Shown piece by piece: positions 16,257-25,525 of a stretch of 64,000 bases of DNA; within the stretch, counting starts at the first letter, position 1; each line of letters begins with the position of its first letter. Made by a program: the position numbers and the translations under genes. Source of the stretch: Pelagadaptatus sp034112445 (GTDB lineage Bacteria > Pseudomonadota > Gammaproteobacteria > Pseudomonadales > Cellvibrionaceae); assembly GCA_034112445.1 (NCBI GenBank), contig JAWUVI010000035.1:23308-87307 (forward strand), read 5' to 3'. The notes beneath the pieces are model-generated. The model did not search any database, was not told the origin of the DNA, and worked only from the letters and a program-made list of their open reading frames with translations.

Positions 16257-16895
16257 ATGCGAGTTTTATTCGTCGCGCTGGGTTTAATCTTATCACTGGC
16301 TGCTTGTGCCGAAGGCAATCAAGCTGAAGCACTTTATAAAGAGGGTGTACATTATTCAGTGCTTGAGCAATCAGTACGAACTGTCGACGCCAGTAAAATA
16401 GAAGTAACAGAGGTGTTTTGGTATGGCTGTGGCCATTGTTTCCGGTTTGAGCCTATGCTGCACCAATGGGAAAGAAGTCTAGCGGCCGATGTCGCATTCC
16501 GGCAGTCGCCTGCTATGTGGAACTCGGCTATGGAAACTCATGCTAGAGCGTTTTATACCGCTAAAGCGTTGGGCGTATTAAACAAGCTTCATCAGCCACT
16601 GTTTAATGCTTTGAATATTGAAAACAAGCAGCTTACGGATGAAGATGATTTGGCCGACTTATTTGCGACTTTTGGCGTTGACAAAGAAAAGTTTCATAAA
16701 ACTTTTAAGTCTTTTGGGGTTACTAGCCAAGTGAAACAAGCCGACTCACGTGCTCGTAGCTATCAAATTACAGGCACCCCAGAAATTGTCGTTAATGGTC
16801 AGTATCGTGTAAGCGCCAGAATGGCAGGTGGTCAGCCACAAATGTTAAAAGTAGTAGATTTTTTGATTGATAAAATTCGTAAAAACAACAAATAG
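16257..16895 (+). CDS. dsbA: thiol:disulfide interchange protein DsbA
   Basis: 212 residues with an N-terminal signal; AGGAGAG precedes the ATG. The thioredoxin-fold active site is CGHC (FWYGCGHCFRFEP), with the cis-proline segment TGTPEIVVNG near residue 178. A cysteine at the signal end (LAACAEG) could make it a lipoprotein or simply be the cleavage area. It oxidises folding periplasmic proteins and would be re-oxidised by the DsbB encoded at 44171-44665. Confidence 0.93.
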   Translation: MRVLFVALGLILSLAACAEGNQAEALYKEGVHYSVLEQSVRTVDASKIEVTEVFWYGCGHCFRFEPMLHQWERSLAADVAFRQSPAMWNSAMETHARAFYTAKALGVLNKLHQPLFNALNIENKQLTDEDDLADLFATFGVDKEKFHKTFKSFGVTSQVKQADSRARSYQITGTPEIVVNGQYRVSARMAGGQPQMLKVVDFLIDKIRKNNK

Positions 16896-16908
16896 CTTTT
16901 TCAGTAAC

Positions 16909-16953
16909 AGCGAAATAGAATTTTAAGTATTAATCTCTCTCTATTTCGCTTTC
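16909..16953 (+). terminator. hairpin after dsbA
   Basis: AGCGAAATAGA (16909-16919) pairs with TCTATTTCGCT (16940-16950), followed by a short pyrimidine tract. It is probably a terminator, though the T run is weak. Confidence 0.5.
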
Positions 16954-17009
16954 TCCCTCCGTCTACCAGCTATACTAAATATCTTTAGTGATGGCGAGAA
17001 TAGTAAGGT

Positions 17010-18689
17010 ATGACAACCAAAGATGCGGCTCACTGGCGCGATAAATACCTAGATTTATTAGATGAGCAAGAGTCCGAGCAAAAAAACTTCACGTTGCGCT
17101 TAGACGTTCTGGAAAAAGCCTTGCTGCGTGTCAGCCTAGCCGCCGAAGGCTACGATGATGACCTTGATAGGCATTTAACCTCCCTCCGAGACTCCTTGCG
17201 AGACCATGACTCGGCAGACACAGAGACGTTATTTAAACCTTTAGAAGCACAGCTGATCCTCTCTGATGAGCAACGTTCACTTGCTATAGAACGAAGCCAG
17301 TCGGCATTACAGACTATGTTGGTGGCCTTAAGACGTTCTAGCTCAGACAAAGATCAGCGTGAACTATTAAAAGAAAAAGCCAAAGCTGTAACCGGAGAGT
17401 GTGGAAAAATAATTTCTATTGCGGGATTTTTAGAGCAGTTAGCACAATTGCAACAACAAGTGTTAGATTCAGTAGCAGGTGAGGCTGCTGAGTTTGATGA
17501 AGTTATTGATGGCGATATAATTGATACAGATAATACTTTGGCACTTAACTACTCCGCCGTTGACGTGTCGAACGCGACAGTTTCTGCGAGAGCTGGCGGG
17601 CAAGTATTTAATCAACAGGGCGCAGAGTCTAGTGACAATTTTGCGCATGTCTCCGAAAAATTATTTCCAATTTTAAATGATCTTTTAAATTACGTGGATC
17701 CTCCTGCCGATTGCGTGGTGCAGAAAGCTATTGCGGTTCGTCAAAGGTTAGAAAGTGGCTTGGACTGGAAAGACTTGGTGCCAACGTTGGAGGATATAAG
17801 AGACTTAATTATCCAAGCCTATCTTGCGGCTGACGATGAGCATAAAACATACCTACTTCAAGTCGACGATACTCTTAAGCAAATCCTGTCGGCTTTGGGT
17901 TTGGTTATGGATGACTTTCAGGGGCAGCAGGAGGCTGAGAAAAAGTTTAATCGAACTATTACTGACAATATGGATAGCCTATCTTTAGTGTCGAAATCGA
18001 CTTCAGATGTGGATGAATTAAAGGGCCATGTCGACAGCCATCTTTTGGCATTACAAAACGCCATCAATAATAAGCAATTAGAGACGGATAAGATCACAAC
18101 GCCACTGAGCGAACAGTTAGCGCAGTTGTCAAAACAGATTCAGGCAATTGAATCTGAGGCGAATACAGCGAAGCGGGATTTAGAAGAGCAACGGCAAAAA
18201 GCAATTACCGATTCATTAACACAGCTGCCAAATAGAGAGGCTTATGTTGAGCGTGCTTTTCATGAATTTACGCGCTGGCAGCGTTATAAGCACCCATTGA
18301 CATTAGCCGTTACGGATATCGATTTGTTCAAAAGAATCAATGATAACTATGGGCACCAAGCTGGCGATAAAGTCTTACAAGTACTGGGGAAAGCGATTGC
18401 AAAGCGGCTGCGGGATGTGGATTTCATTGGTCGCTATGGTGGTGAAGAATTTGTTATGTTATTGCCGGAAACTGATGAACAAGGTGCGTTTGATGTGCTG
18501 GATAAAATACGTAAGGCGATATCAGAGATAGCGTTTCGTTTTAAAGACGATCCAGTAACGATCACTTTGTCCATTGGTTTGTCAGCATTTCGGGACAATG
18601 ACAACATAGAAAGTGTTTTTGCTAGGGCGGATAAACAACTCTATGTCGCTAAAGAGAGAGGCCGGAATTTATGTCTGATTGCAGATTAA
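17010..18689 (+). CDS. diguanylate cyclase with long coiled N-terminal region
   Basis: 559 residues. The first about 390 are soluble and helical with no membrane span or recognised sensor domain; about 310-400 is coiled coil. The C-terminal GGDEF domain starts at DSLTQLPNREAY, has the active site RYGGEEF, and keeps an RDVD inhibitory site five residues before it, so feedback inhibition by c-di-GMP is expected. It probably makes c-di-GMP in the cytoplasm in response to an unknown input. It stands alone, converging with slmA. Confidence 0.9.
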   Translation: MTTKDAAHWRDKYLDLLDEQESEQKNFTLRLDVLEKALLRVSLAAEGYDDDLDRHLTSLRDSLRDHDSADTETLFKPLEAQLILSDEQRSLAIERSQSALQTMLVALRRSSSDKDQRELLKEKAKAVTGECGKIISIAGFLEQLAQLQQQVLDSVAGEAAEFDEVIDGDIIDTDNTLALNYSAVDVSNATVSARAGGQVFNQQGAESSDNFAHVSEKLFPILNDLLNYVDPPADCVVQKAIAVRQRLESGLDWKDLVPTLEDIRDLIIQAYLAADDEHKTYLLQVDDTLKQILSALGLVMDDFQGQQEAEKKFNRTITDNMDSLSLVSKSTSDVDELKGHVDSHLLALQNAINNKQLETDKITTPLSEQLAQLSKQIQAIESEANTAKRDLEEQRQKAITDSLTQLPNREAYVERAFHEFTRWQRYKHPLTLAVTDIDLFKRINDNYGHQAGDKVLQVLGKAIAKRLRDVDFIGRYGGEEFVMLLPETDEQGAFDVLDKIRKAISEIAFRFKDDPVTITLSIGLSAFRDNDNIESVFARADKQLYVAKERGRNLCLIAD

Positions 18690-18724
18690 GTTCAGCGCAA
18701 CCTGCAAGTAATCCTCTGCGTGCT

Positions 18725-19342
18725 TTATGTGTGAGATGTTTGCAGGGCATCGTTTAAAAAGCCATTAGTGAGTACTGGCCATTGGTCGTTCCAGAATTCA
18801 GTGGGTGGCCGTTTGAATTCACTGCGAACAAATTGTGCTATTCGACCTTCGGCAGTGGCAACCAGTAAGTTGGCGGCGGCAGACATCGGTAGCGTAGGGC
18901 GCAATCCTTCACGCATTTCTGCTTCGCGTAGTATTTGTTTTATTTGGGTTTCTAAGCGATCAAAAATCTGCGCAACGCGTAATCTCAGTTTTTCAGTTTC
19001 ACCTGTTAAAGCATCCCCAGTAAGAATTCGAGTGATGCCTGGGTTACGCTCTGTGAAGGTCAGCAATAAAAATAATATGTTGTTGCAACGCTGCAATGCA
19101 GAATTGTCGTCGTTGACAATCAAGTTGATTCTAGAAAACAGAGTGTCTTCGATAAATTCAATAAGTCCTTCAAACATCTTTGATTTGCTGGGAAAGTGAC
19201 GATACAAGGCTGCTTCAGAAACTCCAACTTCTTTGGCTAGGGCTGCTGTGGTAATTCTAGCCCCAGGAGATTGTTCTAGCATGTGCGCTAGTGACTCTAA
19301 AATTTGTTGTCTACGCGAAACTTTATTGCTCGTCTTGCTCAT
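18725..19342 (-). CDS. slmA: nucleoid occlusion factor SlmA (TetR fold)
   Basis: 205 residues. The N-terminal TetR helix-turn-helix (ITTAALAKEVGVSEAALYRHFPSK with FEGLIEFIEDTLFSRI after it) is characteristic of SlmA, which binds DNA sites and blocks FtsZ assembly over the nucleoid. It lies downstream of argB in the same direction, 37 nt apart, matching the coaBC-algC-argB-slmA order seen in related bacteria. Confidence 0.93.
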   Translation of the reverse strand: MSKTSNKVSRRQQILESLAHMLEQSPGARITTAALAKEVGVSEAALYRHFPSKSKMFEGLIEFIEDTLFSRINLIVNDDNSALQRCNNILFLLLTFTERNPGITRILTGDALTGETEKLRLRVAQIFDRLETQIKQILREAEMREGLRPTLPMSAAANLLVATAEGRIAQFVRSEFKRPPTEFWNDQWPVLTNGFLNDALQTSHT

Positions 19343-19379
19343 AGAAAATGCCCGATTAAATAGATTGGTAATGTGCTGT

Positions 19380-20279
19380 TTAGTGACGATTGGTAATTAA
19401 GGTGCCAATTCCTTGATCAGTAAATACTTCTAACAATACGGCGTGTTCAACACGTCCATCAACAATGTGAGCACTTGCTACACCATTTTTAACCGCGTCT
19501 AAAGCGCAGCCGATCTTCGGTAGCATGCCGCCGTAAATCGTGCCATCTTCGATGAGAGCATCAACCTGCTTGGTGCTTAAGCCGGTGAGAACCTCCCCGC
19601 TTTTATCTTGCAATCCAGCAACATTAGTCAACAGCATCAGTTTTTCTGCTTGCATTACCTCAGCAATTTTCCCAGCTACTAAGTCAGCGTTGATATTATA
19701 AGATTTACCATTCTCGTCAACGCCTATAGGCGCAATAACTGGGATGAAATCACTGTTGGTTATCATGTCAATAACAGCGGTATTAATGGATGCAACTTCG
19801 CCTACATGACCAATGTCAATGATTTCCGGTGCCAGCATTTCTGGGGTTTTATGTGATACTTGCAGTTTACGGGCGTTAATTAAGCGGCCGTCTTTTCCGG
19901 TGACGCCAATAGCTTGACCGCCGTTACGGTTGATCAAACTTACAATTTGTTTGTTAACTGTAGCGCCGAGGACCATTTCAACCACATCCATTGTTGCGCT
20001 GTCGGTAACGCGCATGCCGTTAACAAATTCAGATTTTATATTAAGTTTTTCTAACAGCTCTCCGATTTGTGGTCCGCCACCGTGCACGACGACAGGATTC
20101 ATGCCAACTAATTTCATCAGCACTATATCGCGTGCAAAACTGTTTTGTAGGGCTTCATCAGTCATGGCGTTGCCACCAAATTTTACGACGATGGTTTTAT
20201 TGGTGAAGCGCTGGATATAAGGCAAAGCTTCGGTGAGAACGTTGGCGACATTAATGGCGCTATCGCGAGTTAAAGACAT
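19380..20279 (-). CDS. argB: acetylglutamate kinase
   Basis: 299 residues, the usual length. The amino-acid kinase motifs are VVKFGGNAM near the N-terminus, VVHGGGPQIG for substrate, and KIGCALDAVKNGV near the end. It phosphorylates N-acetylglutamate in arginine synthesis. It is 29 nt downstream of algC and probably cotranscribed. The usual neighbour pyrE is absent. Confidence 0.96.
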   Translation of the reverse strand: MSLTRDSAINVANVLTEALPYIQRFTNKTIVVKFGGNAMTDEALQNSFARDIVLMKLVGMNPVVVHGGGPQIGELLEKLNIKSEFVNGMRVTDSATMDVVEMVLGATVNKQIVSLINRNGGQAIGVTGKDGRLINARKLQVSHKTPEMLAPEIIDIGHVGEVASINTAVIDMITNSDFIPVIAPIGVDENGKSYNINADLVAGKIAEVMQAEKLMLLTNVAGLQDKSGEVLTGLSTKQVDALIEDGTIYGGMLPKIGCALDAVKNGVASAHIVDGRVEHAVLLEVFTDQGIGTLITNRH

Positions 20280-20308
20280 CTGTAAACCTTAATTTATATA
20301 CAATGGAA

Positions 20309-22693
20309 TTAAAATGGCAGCTGAATAGTAGGGTCAATTTTTTCTAGCTCTCTTTTAAACAGCTGCTGAATTTGATCAATAATTTTTTGTTCTTCTGCTT
20401 CAAATCTCATGGTGAGTGCAGCGGTTGTATTTGATGCTCTGACAAGCCCCCAACCTTTAGTGAAGTCTACACGTAAACCATCAATAGTTGTGGCTTTACC
20501 ATTCTGAAATTCGCCGTTTGCAATTAATTTTTCTACAATTTGGAATTTTTTACTTTCGTCTATCGGAACTAAAATTTCAGGAGTAGACGGTAATGTGGGG
20601 AAACTAGCAAACAGAGAATCAGCATCTTGATCTCTGAGTGTCATGATTTCAAGTAATCGAGCCGTTGCGTACATGCCATCATCAAACCCATACCAGCGAT
20701 CTTTAATAAAAATATGGCCTGATAACTCTCCGCCAATTAAGGCGCCGGTTTGTTTCATTTTAGCTTTTAAATGGGAGTGGCCGGTTTTCCACATGATCGG
20801 GCGGCCGCCGTAGCTACGAACAATATTACTAAGCTCACGAGTACATTTTACATCGTACAATACATCGCTACCGGGATGACGCGAAACTATATCTTTGGCA
20901 AATAGCATGAGTAAACGATCGGGCCAAATAATTTGACCAGTTTGAGTAACAACCACAAGCCGGTCGGCATCTCCGTCCAGAGCAACGCCCAAATCAGAGT
21001 TGGTTTTTATAACCTCAGCAATCAAGGCTTGTAAATTTTCTTCCCGAGTAGGATCTGGATTATGATTGGGAAAGTTTCCGTCTACTTCGCAGAAAAGAGG
21101 CACTACGTCACAGCCTAGCTCTTCAAATAATCGCGGTGCGATTTTAGAGGCGGCGCCGTTGCTTGCGTCGATAACAATTTTCACATCTCCAGCGAGAGCG
21201 ACATCTGAGAAAATGCGCTCGATATATTCAGGAATAACCTCTTTTTCAGACGCTTCACCATCGCCCTGATAGAAATCTCCGCGCTGGATGCGGGATTTAA
21301 TTTGCAGTACTTGATTATCAGATAATGTGTCGCCATTGATGACCATTTTGAAGCCATTGTATTCGGCGGTATTGTGACTGGCTGTGACAATTATACCGCT
21401 GTTACTTTCTGGGAATTCACAGGTTGCAAAATAAACCAGCGGTGTTGGAACAAGCCCCAGATTAATAACATTGCAGCCAGTGCTAAGGACGCCTTCAATC
21501 AAGCTTTGGCATAGCTCGGGGCTATGGGTGCGGCCGTCGCGGCCAACAAATAAACAGTCTTCACCGGCGGCAAGTGCTTCACTGGCAACGGCTTGGCCTA
21601 TTTTCATTGCTACATCTGGCGTGATTTCGGTGTGGGCAATGCCACGAATATCATAGGCTCGAAATATATTATCTGGGAGGGATTCGGGTTTGCTTGTGTT
21701 GACATCCGCCGAAAGTATTTCGGTTTCTTGTAGATTTAAGACCCCCGAATCTTCTTCTGTTATCTGTACATCCAACACATCGTGACGAGTGGTTTTTCCA
21801 GTTTTAATAATGGCGGAAGTTGCGGTTACCTGTTGTGGTTTTGGTTTTCTACTTGGGTCAATTTTACCGAGCAGAAAATAAATTATGGGCAACAAAATAA
21901 TGGCCAATAAGATATGTAATGCTATAACAGGAATTGCACTTACTTGGGCTTGCTGAATGAGTGCGGCAGAGGGGTAAAATCGCACCAGCCAGACAGTATT
22001 TGTTACGGCAATATCGCTCGATGGAGTACTGTTGAGCGTGGATGTTTTATAGAGGCTGATTGGTTTAGTAACGGCTTGGCGTAATAGCTCTGTGTGTCCC
22101 GATTCAAGTCCAACTTGTGCTATGCGTTTAAATAATCCAGCGCTAGGAATGGAAAGCAGCAGCGTGCCTATTACTTCGTTATTTTCTTTGTCGGTGATGG
22201 GGCGAATCAATAGAATTTTAGATTCCCCACCAGTAACCAGTTCCGGAGGTACGATATTATTTTGTTCGGCACGATTAAGCATGTCTAATTCTGTGAAGCT
22301 TAACGGCTCGGCTTCACGGTTAATGCGGTCAACTCGATCGAGAGTGAATAATCGCATAGCAATTGCGTCGTGGTAAGCAGCTTTGAGGCTGCTATTGGCC
22401 GCGCTGACTAAGCTTTGAGAGGAGTTTTGGGCTAACGTCAAAAATGAAGGGCGACTGGCAAATAATTCAACTTGCTGCTGTTGCTCTTTAACATATTGAG
22501 TAATTGCGGCAGCGCGCTTACGGGCTTCTGTATCAACCAAGTTATTAAGACGAGACTGCTCTTCGTTGGTCACCCATTGGCCGTATAAAATAAATCCACT
22601 GATGCCAATAGCAATCAGAGTGATGATAAGGCTGGCCAAGGTAATTGGGGATGTGATTTTTTGTTTGAAGTTTAACTTGTTGCTCTCACTCAC
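20309..22693 (-). CDS. algC: phosphomannomutase/phosphoglucomutase with N-terminal membrane region
   Basis: 794 residues. The last about 450 are a complete AlgC-type mutase: FRAYDIRG, the phosphoserine loop TASHN, the metal loop DGDADR and the sugar loop GGELSGH. The first about 300 hold two membrane spans (about 17-38 and 245-270) around a periplasmic segment, then a linker. Such long AlgC forms occur in pseudomonads and relatives; their sensor role is not established. It interconverts hexose 1- and 6-phosphates for exopolysaccharide and LPS. Confidence 0.92.
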   Translation of the reverse strand: MSESNKLNFKQKITSPITLASLIITLIAIGISGFILYGQWVTNEEQSRLNNLVDTEARKRAAAITQYVKEQQQQVELFASRPSFLTLAQNSSQSLVSAANSSLKAAYHDAIAMRLFTLDRVDRINREAEPLSFTELDMLNRAEQNNIVPPELVTGGESKILLIRPITDKENNEVIGTLLLSIPSAGLFKRIAQVGLESGHTELLRQAVTKPISLYKTSTLNSTPSSDIAVTNTVWLVRFYPSAALIQQAQVSAIPVIALHILLAIILLPIIYFLLGKIDPSRKPKPQQVTATSAIIKTGKTTRHDVLDVQITEEDSGVLNLQETEILSADVNTSKPESLPDNIFRAYDIRGIAHTEITPDVAMKIGQAVASEALAAGEDCLFVGRDGRTHSPELCQSLIEGVLSTGCNVINLGLVPTPLVYFATCEFPESNSGIIVTASHNTAEYNGFKMVINGDTLSDNQVLQIKSRIQRGDFYQGDGEASEKEVIPEYIERIFSDVALAGDVKIVIDASNGAASKIAPRLFEELGCDVVPLFCEVDGNFPNHNPDPTREENLQALIAEVIKTNSDLGVALDGDADRLVVVTQTGQIIWPDRLLMLFAKDIVSRHPGSDVLYDVKCTRELSNIVRSYGGRPIMWKTGHSHLKAKMKQTGALIGGELSGHIFIKDRWYGFDDGMYATARLLEIMTLRDQDADSLFASFPTLPSTPEILVPIDESKKFQIVEKLIANGEFQNGKATTIDGLRVDFTKGWGLVRASNTTAALTMRFEAEEQKIIDQIQQLFKRELEKIDPTIQLPF

Positions 22694-22746
22694 TGAGGCA
22701 TTCCTTATTTATGTCTGCTGGGTTATGAATTTTGTATTGTAGAAAC

Positions 22747-23940
22747 CTATTGTGCATTTGCAATACGCTCAATTAATTGTCTAGCCAGTAAAGTTTTACT
22801 TTGTAATGCCAAATCCTCAGAGGAGTTTGGCCACACAATGGTTACGGCGTTGTCGTTGCTGTTAAAACCAATGTCACTGCGAGAAACGTCATTGGCGATG
22901 ACCATATCCAGTTTTTTGCGCTGAAGTTTGCCTCTAGCATAGTCCACAACATTCTGAGTTTCTGCTGCAAAACCTACCGTAAAGGGCTTTTTCTTTAAAT
23001 TAGCAACTGCACTGACAATATCGGGATTTTTGGTTAGTTCAATATTCATGGTGTCGCTTGATTGCTTTTTGATTTTTTGCTTAGCGGGATCAACGGGACG
23101 GTAATCGGCAACAGCGGCCGAAGCAATAAAGACATCGCAATTTTCACAGGCTGATAAGCTTGCTTCATACATTTCTTGAGCACTTTCAATTTCGATTATG
23201 TCGCATGAATCCGGTTTTGGAATGGCAGTGGGACCAGTAATAAGCGTGACATGAGCCCCAGCTTCGCGTGCGGCTTCTGCTAAGGCATAACCCATTTTTC
23301 CAGAACTGTGATTGCTTATGTAGCGAACCGGATCGATAGCTTCACGAGTTGGTCCAGCCGTAATCACAATTCGTTTGCCTGTTAATGCCAGAGTTTGAAA
23401 TTGCTGAGCTGTTAATAGGGCCAATTGTTCTGCTTCTAGCATTCTACCAAGACCTACATCACCGCAGGCTTGGATGCCTTCTGCGGGTCCAAAAAATTTC
23501 ATTTGACGATTGTTTAAAATGGTTAAATTATCTTGATTGGCAGAGCTGGACCACATTGCTTGGTTCATGGCTGGCGCCAAACAAATAGGAGCCGTAGTAG
23601 CTGAACATAAGGTGGTTAGAAGGTCATTGGCTTGACCTTGCGCAAGACGCGCTAAAAAATCGGCTGTGGCTGGGGCTACCAAGATCAAATCTGCCCAGCG
23701 AGCCAGTTCAATATGCCCCATTCCAGCTTCAGCTTCAGGATCGAGTAAGGTGGTATGTACAGGGTTTCCTGATAAGGCCTGCATAGTGAGCGCAGTTATG
23801 AACTCTTGTGCCGCAGAGGTCATGACAACTCTAACGTCGGCTCCATGATCTTGTAGCCGACGAACCAAGTCGGCACTTTTATACGCAGCAATACCTCCGG
23901 TGACACCTAAAAGTATGTGTTTATTCATTAATGTCTTCAT
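22747..23940 (-). CDS. coaBC: bifunctional phosphopantothenoylcysteine decarboxylase/synthetase
   Basis: 397 residues. The N-terminal flavoprotein CoaC part has GVTGGIAAYKSADLVRRL, PATADF and the catalytic cysteine in AEGIQACGDVG. The C-terminal CoaB part has ITAGPTREAIDPVRYISN and the KKP loop region. It makes 4'-phosphopantetheine from phosphopantothenate for CoA. ATG 23928 (MNKHILL) is an alternative start. In relatives dut follows coaBC; here the next gene is algC. Confidence 0.95.
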   Translation of the reverse strand: MKTLMNKHILLGVTGGIAAYKSADLVRRLQDHGADVRVVMTSAAQEFITALTMQALSGNPVHTTLLDPEAEAGMGHIELARWADLILVAPATADFLARLAQGQANDLLTTLCSATTAPICLAPAMNQAMWSSSANQDNLTILNNRQMKFFGPAEGIQACGDVGLGRMLEAEQLALLTAQQFQTLALTGKRIVITAGPTREAIDPVRYISNHSSGKMGYALAEAAREAGAHVTLITGPTAIPKPDSCDIIEIESAQEMYEASLSACENCDVFIASAAVADYRPVDPAKQKIKKQSSDTMNIELTKNPDIVSAVANLKKKPFTVGFAAETQNVVDYARGKLQRKKLDMVIANDVSRSDIGFNSNDNAVTIVWPNSSEDLALQSKTLLARQLIERIANAQ

Positions 23941-24026
23941 ATCTCATGCCAACGGTTGGTAGACGCTAAAGATAGCACTGAGTAGGGTTTTGATAAATGC
24001 TAAATAAGTTCAATTAGAGGTTTGGG

Positions 24027-24701
24027 GTGACAATTAAAGATTGGCCGGTACTTGAGAGACCGAGAGAAAAATTGCTGCGTCAAGGCAGTGATTCGCTGTC
24101 AGATGCTGAATTGCTGGCCATTTTTTTGCGAACCGGTTGCGCGGGTAAATCGGCTGTGGATATGGCGCGTGAATTGTTAATTGAATTTGGTAGCTTGCGT
24201 GCAATTCTAGAAGCAACTCAGACAGAGTTCTGTCTCGCCCATGGCCTAGGGGTGGCGAAATACGCTCAGCTGCAGGCGGTGTTAGAAATGGCCCGCAGGC
24301 ACCTTCACGAGCAGTTGGTTAAAGGTGTGGGATTTACGCGGCCGGAATTGGTGAAAGATTATGTGCAACAACAAATGCGCCATCGCCAACAGGAAGTGTT
24401 TGCCTGCTTGTTGTTGGACAATCAACATTGTTTATTAGCGTATCGAGAACTGTTCTTTGGAACGATTGATGGCGCTAGTGTGTACCCCCGTGAAGTCGTG
24501 AAAATTGCTTTACGCTATAATGCGGCGGCCGTAATTTTTACCCACAATCACCCGTCTGGGGTTTCTGAGCCGAGCTGGCAAGATCAACAAATCACCAAGC
24601 GATTAATAGAAGCTTTAGGCTTGGTTGATATTCGTGTATTGGATCATTTGGTGGTGGGTGAGGGCCCTGTTGTGTCTTTTGCCGAGCGCGGGCTAATTTG
24701 A
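24027..24701 (+). CDS. radC: RadC-family JAMM-domain protein
   Basis: 224 residues from a GTG start (a GAGG upstream). The N-terminus (DWPVLERPREKLLRQG, LSDAELLAIFLRTG) and the C-terminal JAMM motif FTHNHPSG with the downstream Asp are typical of RadC/YicR. Its biochemical role is still unclear despite the old DNA-repair name. It is divergent from coaBC, as in many gammaproteobacteria. Confidence 0.94.
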   Translation: MTIKDWPVLERPREKLLRQGSDSLSDAELLAIFLRTGCAGKSAVDMARELLIEFGSLRAILEATQTEFCLAHGLGVAKYAQLQAVLEMARRHLHEQLVKGVGFTRPELVKDYVQQQMRHRQQEVFACLLLDNQHCLLAYRELFFGTIDGASVYPREVVKIALRYNAAAVIFTHNHPSGVSEPSWQDQQITKRLIEALGLVDIRVLDHLVVGEGPVVSFAERGLI

Positions 24702-24779
24702 GTAAAAATAGAGAAACAGCTCAATTATTAAGATTTCACGCAAAAAACAGCGTAAATACAGGTATTTACTCGGTAATAT

Positions 24780-24808
24780 TTGCTATTGGAAAATGGTTCT
24801 GGTATAAA
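24780..24808 (+). promoter_or_regulatory. sigma-70-type promoter for rpmB-rpmG
   Basis: TTGCTA at 24780-24785, a 17-nt spacer and TATAAA at 24803-24808, with TGG just before the -10 (extended -10). It lies 145 nt upstream of rpmB. Confidence 0.6.
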
Positions 24809-24952
24809 ACGCCGCTCTCTGATTCCGACTCGAATCCTTTTTTTCGAATCCCGTTATTTCAGGCTGTAGCAGGCTCATGTATCGAGCCGTTTAATCAAGA
24901 ATTATGATTCGCCTTACTCGTTAGGCGATGACCTGTAGAAAAGAGGCACAAC

Positions 24953-25189
24953 ATGTCTAAGGTATGTCAAGTTACTGGTAAGCGTCCTGTAACTGGAAAC
25001 AATGTATCCCACGCAAAAAACCACACTAAGCGTCGTTTTTTGCCAAACTTGCACTCTCACCGTTTTTGGATGGAAAATGAGAAGCGTTTTGTTAAATTGC
25101 GTGTTTCTGCCAAAGGCATGCGCATAATCGACAAAGTGGGAATTGAGCAAGTATTGACCGATATCCGTGCTCGCGGTGAAAAGGTCTAA
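24953..25189 (+). CDS. rpmB: 50S ribosomal protein L28
   Basis: 78 residues, the standard length. It begins MSKVCQVTGKRPVTGN and has the HTKRRFLPNLHSHRFW segment of L28. AGAGG precedes the ATG. It is paired with rpmG 47 nt downstream, the usual operon. Confidence 0.98.
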   Translation: MSKVCQVTGKRPVTGNNVSHAKNHTKRRFLPNLHSHRFWMENEKRFVKLRVSAKGMRIIDKVGIEQVLTDIRARGEKV

Positions 25190-25236
25190 TCAACAGCCTT
25201 TAAAGCTGTTCTAACCCAAATTCAGGAGATAATGCA

Positions 25237-25392
25237 ATGCGCGATAAAATTCGTTTAAACTCCTCAGCTGGTACTGGTCACTTCTACACGACCGACAAAA
25301 ACAAACGTACCATGCCTGAGAAAATGGAAGTTAAGAAATACGATCCTGTTGTTCGTAAACACGTGATGTATAAAGAAGGCAAAATTAAGTAG
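25237..25392 (+). CDS. rpmG: 50S ribosomal protein L33
   Basis: 51 residues beginning MRDKIRLNSSAGTGHFYTT and ending in VMYKEGKIK. CAGGAGA lies 7 nt or so upstream, which selects ATG 25237 over the out-of-frame ATG 25232. The cysteine pairs of zinc-binding L33 are absent, so it is the zinc-free form. A terminator follows. Confidence 0.97.
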   Translation: MRDKIRLNSSAGTGHFYTTDKNKRTMPEKMEVKKYDPVVRKHVMYKEGKIK

Positions 25393-25420
25393 ATTTATAC
25401 TCTGCTCAATTATGTTTAAA

Positions 25421-25448
25421 AAGCCCAGCTATACGCTGGGCTTTTTTG
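25421..25448 (+). terminator. Rho-independent terminator after rpmG
   Basis: AAGCCCAGC, loop TATAC, GCTGGGCTT, then a T run. Confidence 0.92.
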
Positions 25449-25525
25449 TGTTTGCAATTAATCGCAATACTGTCAGTATTTTACTGCATGAAATACACCG
25501 CTGCAGAGCGGACAAGGATAATTCT

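Noticed and set aside
24698..24907. 69-residue frame after radC
   Set aside because: TTG start, and it spans the rpmB promoter; composition is not protein-like.
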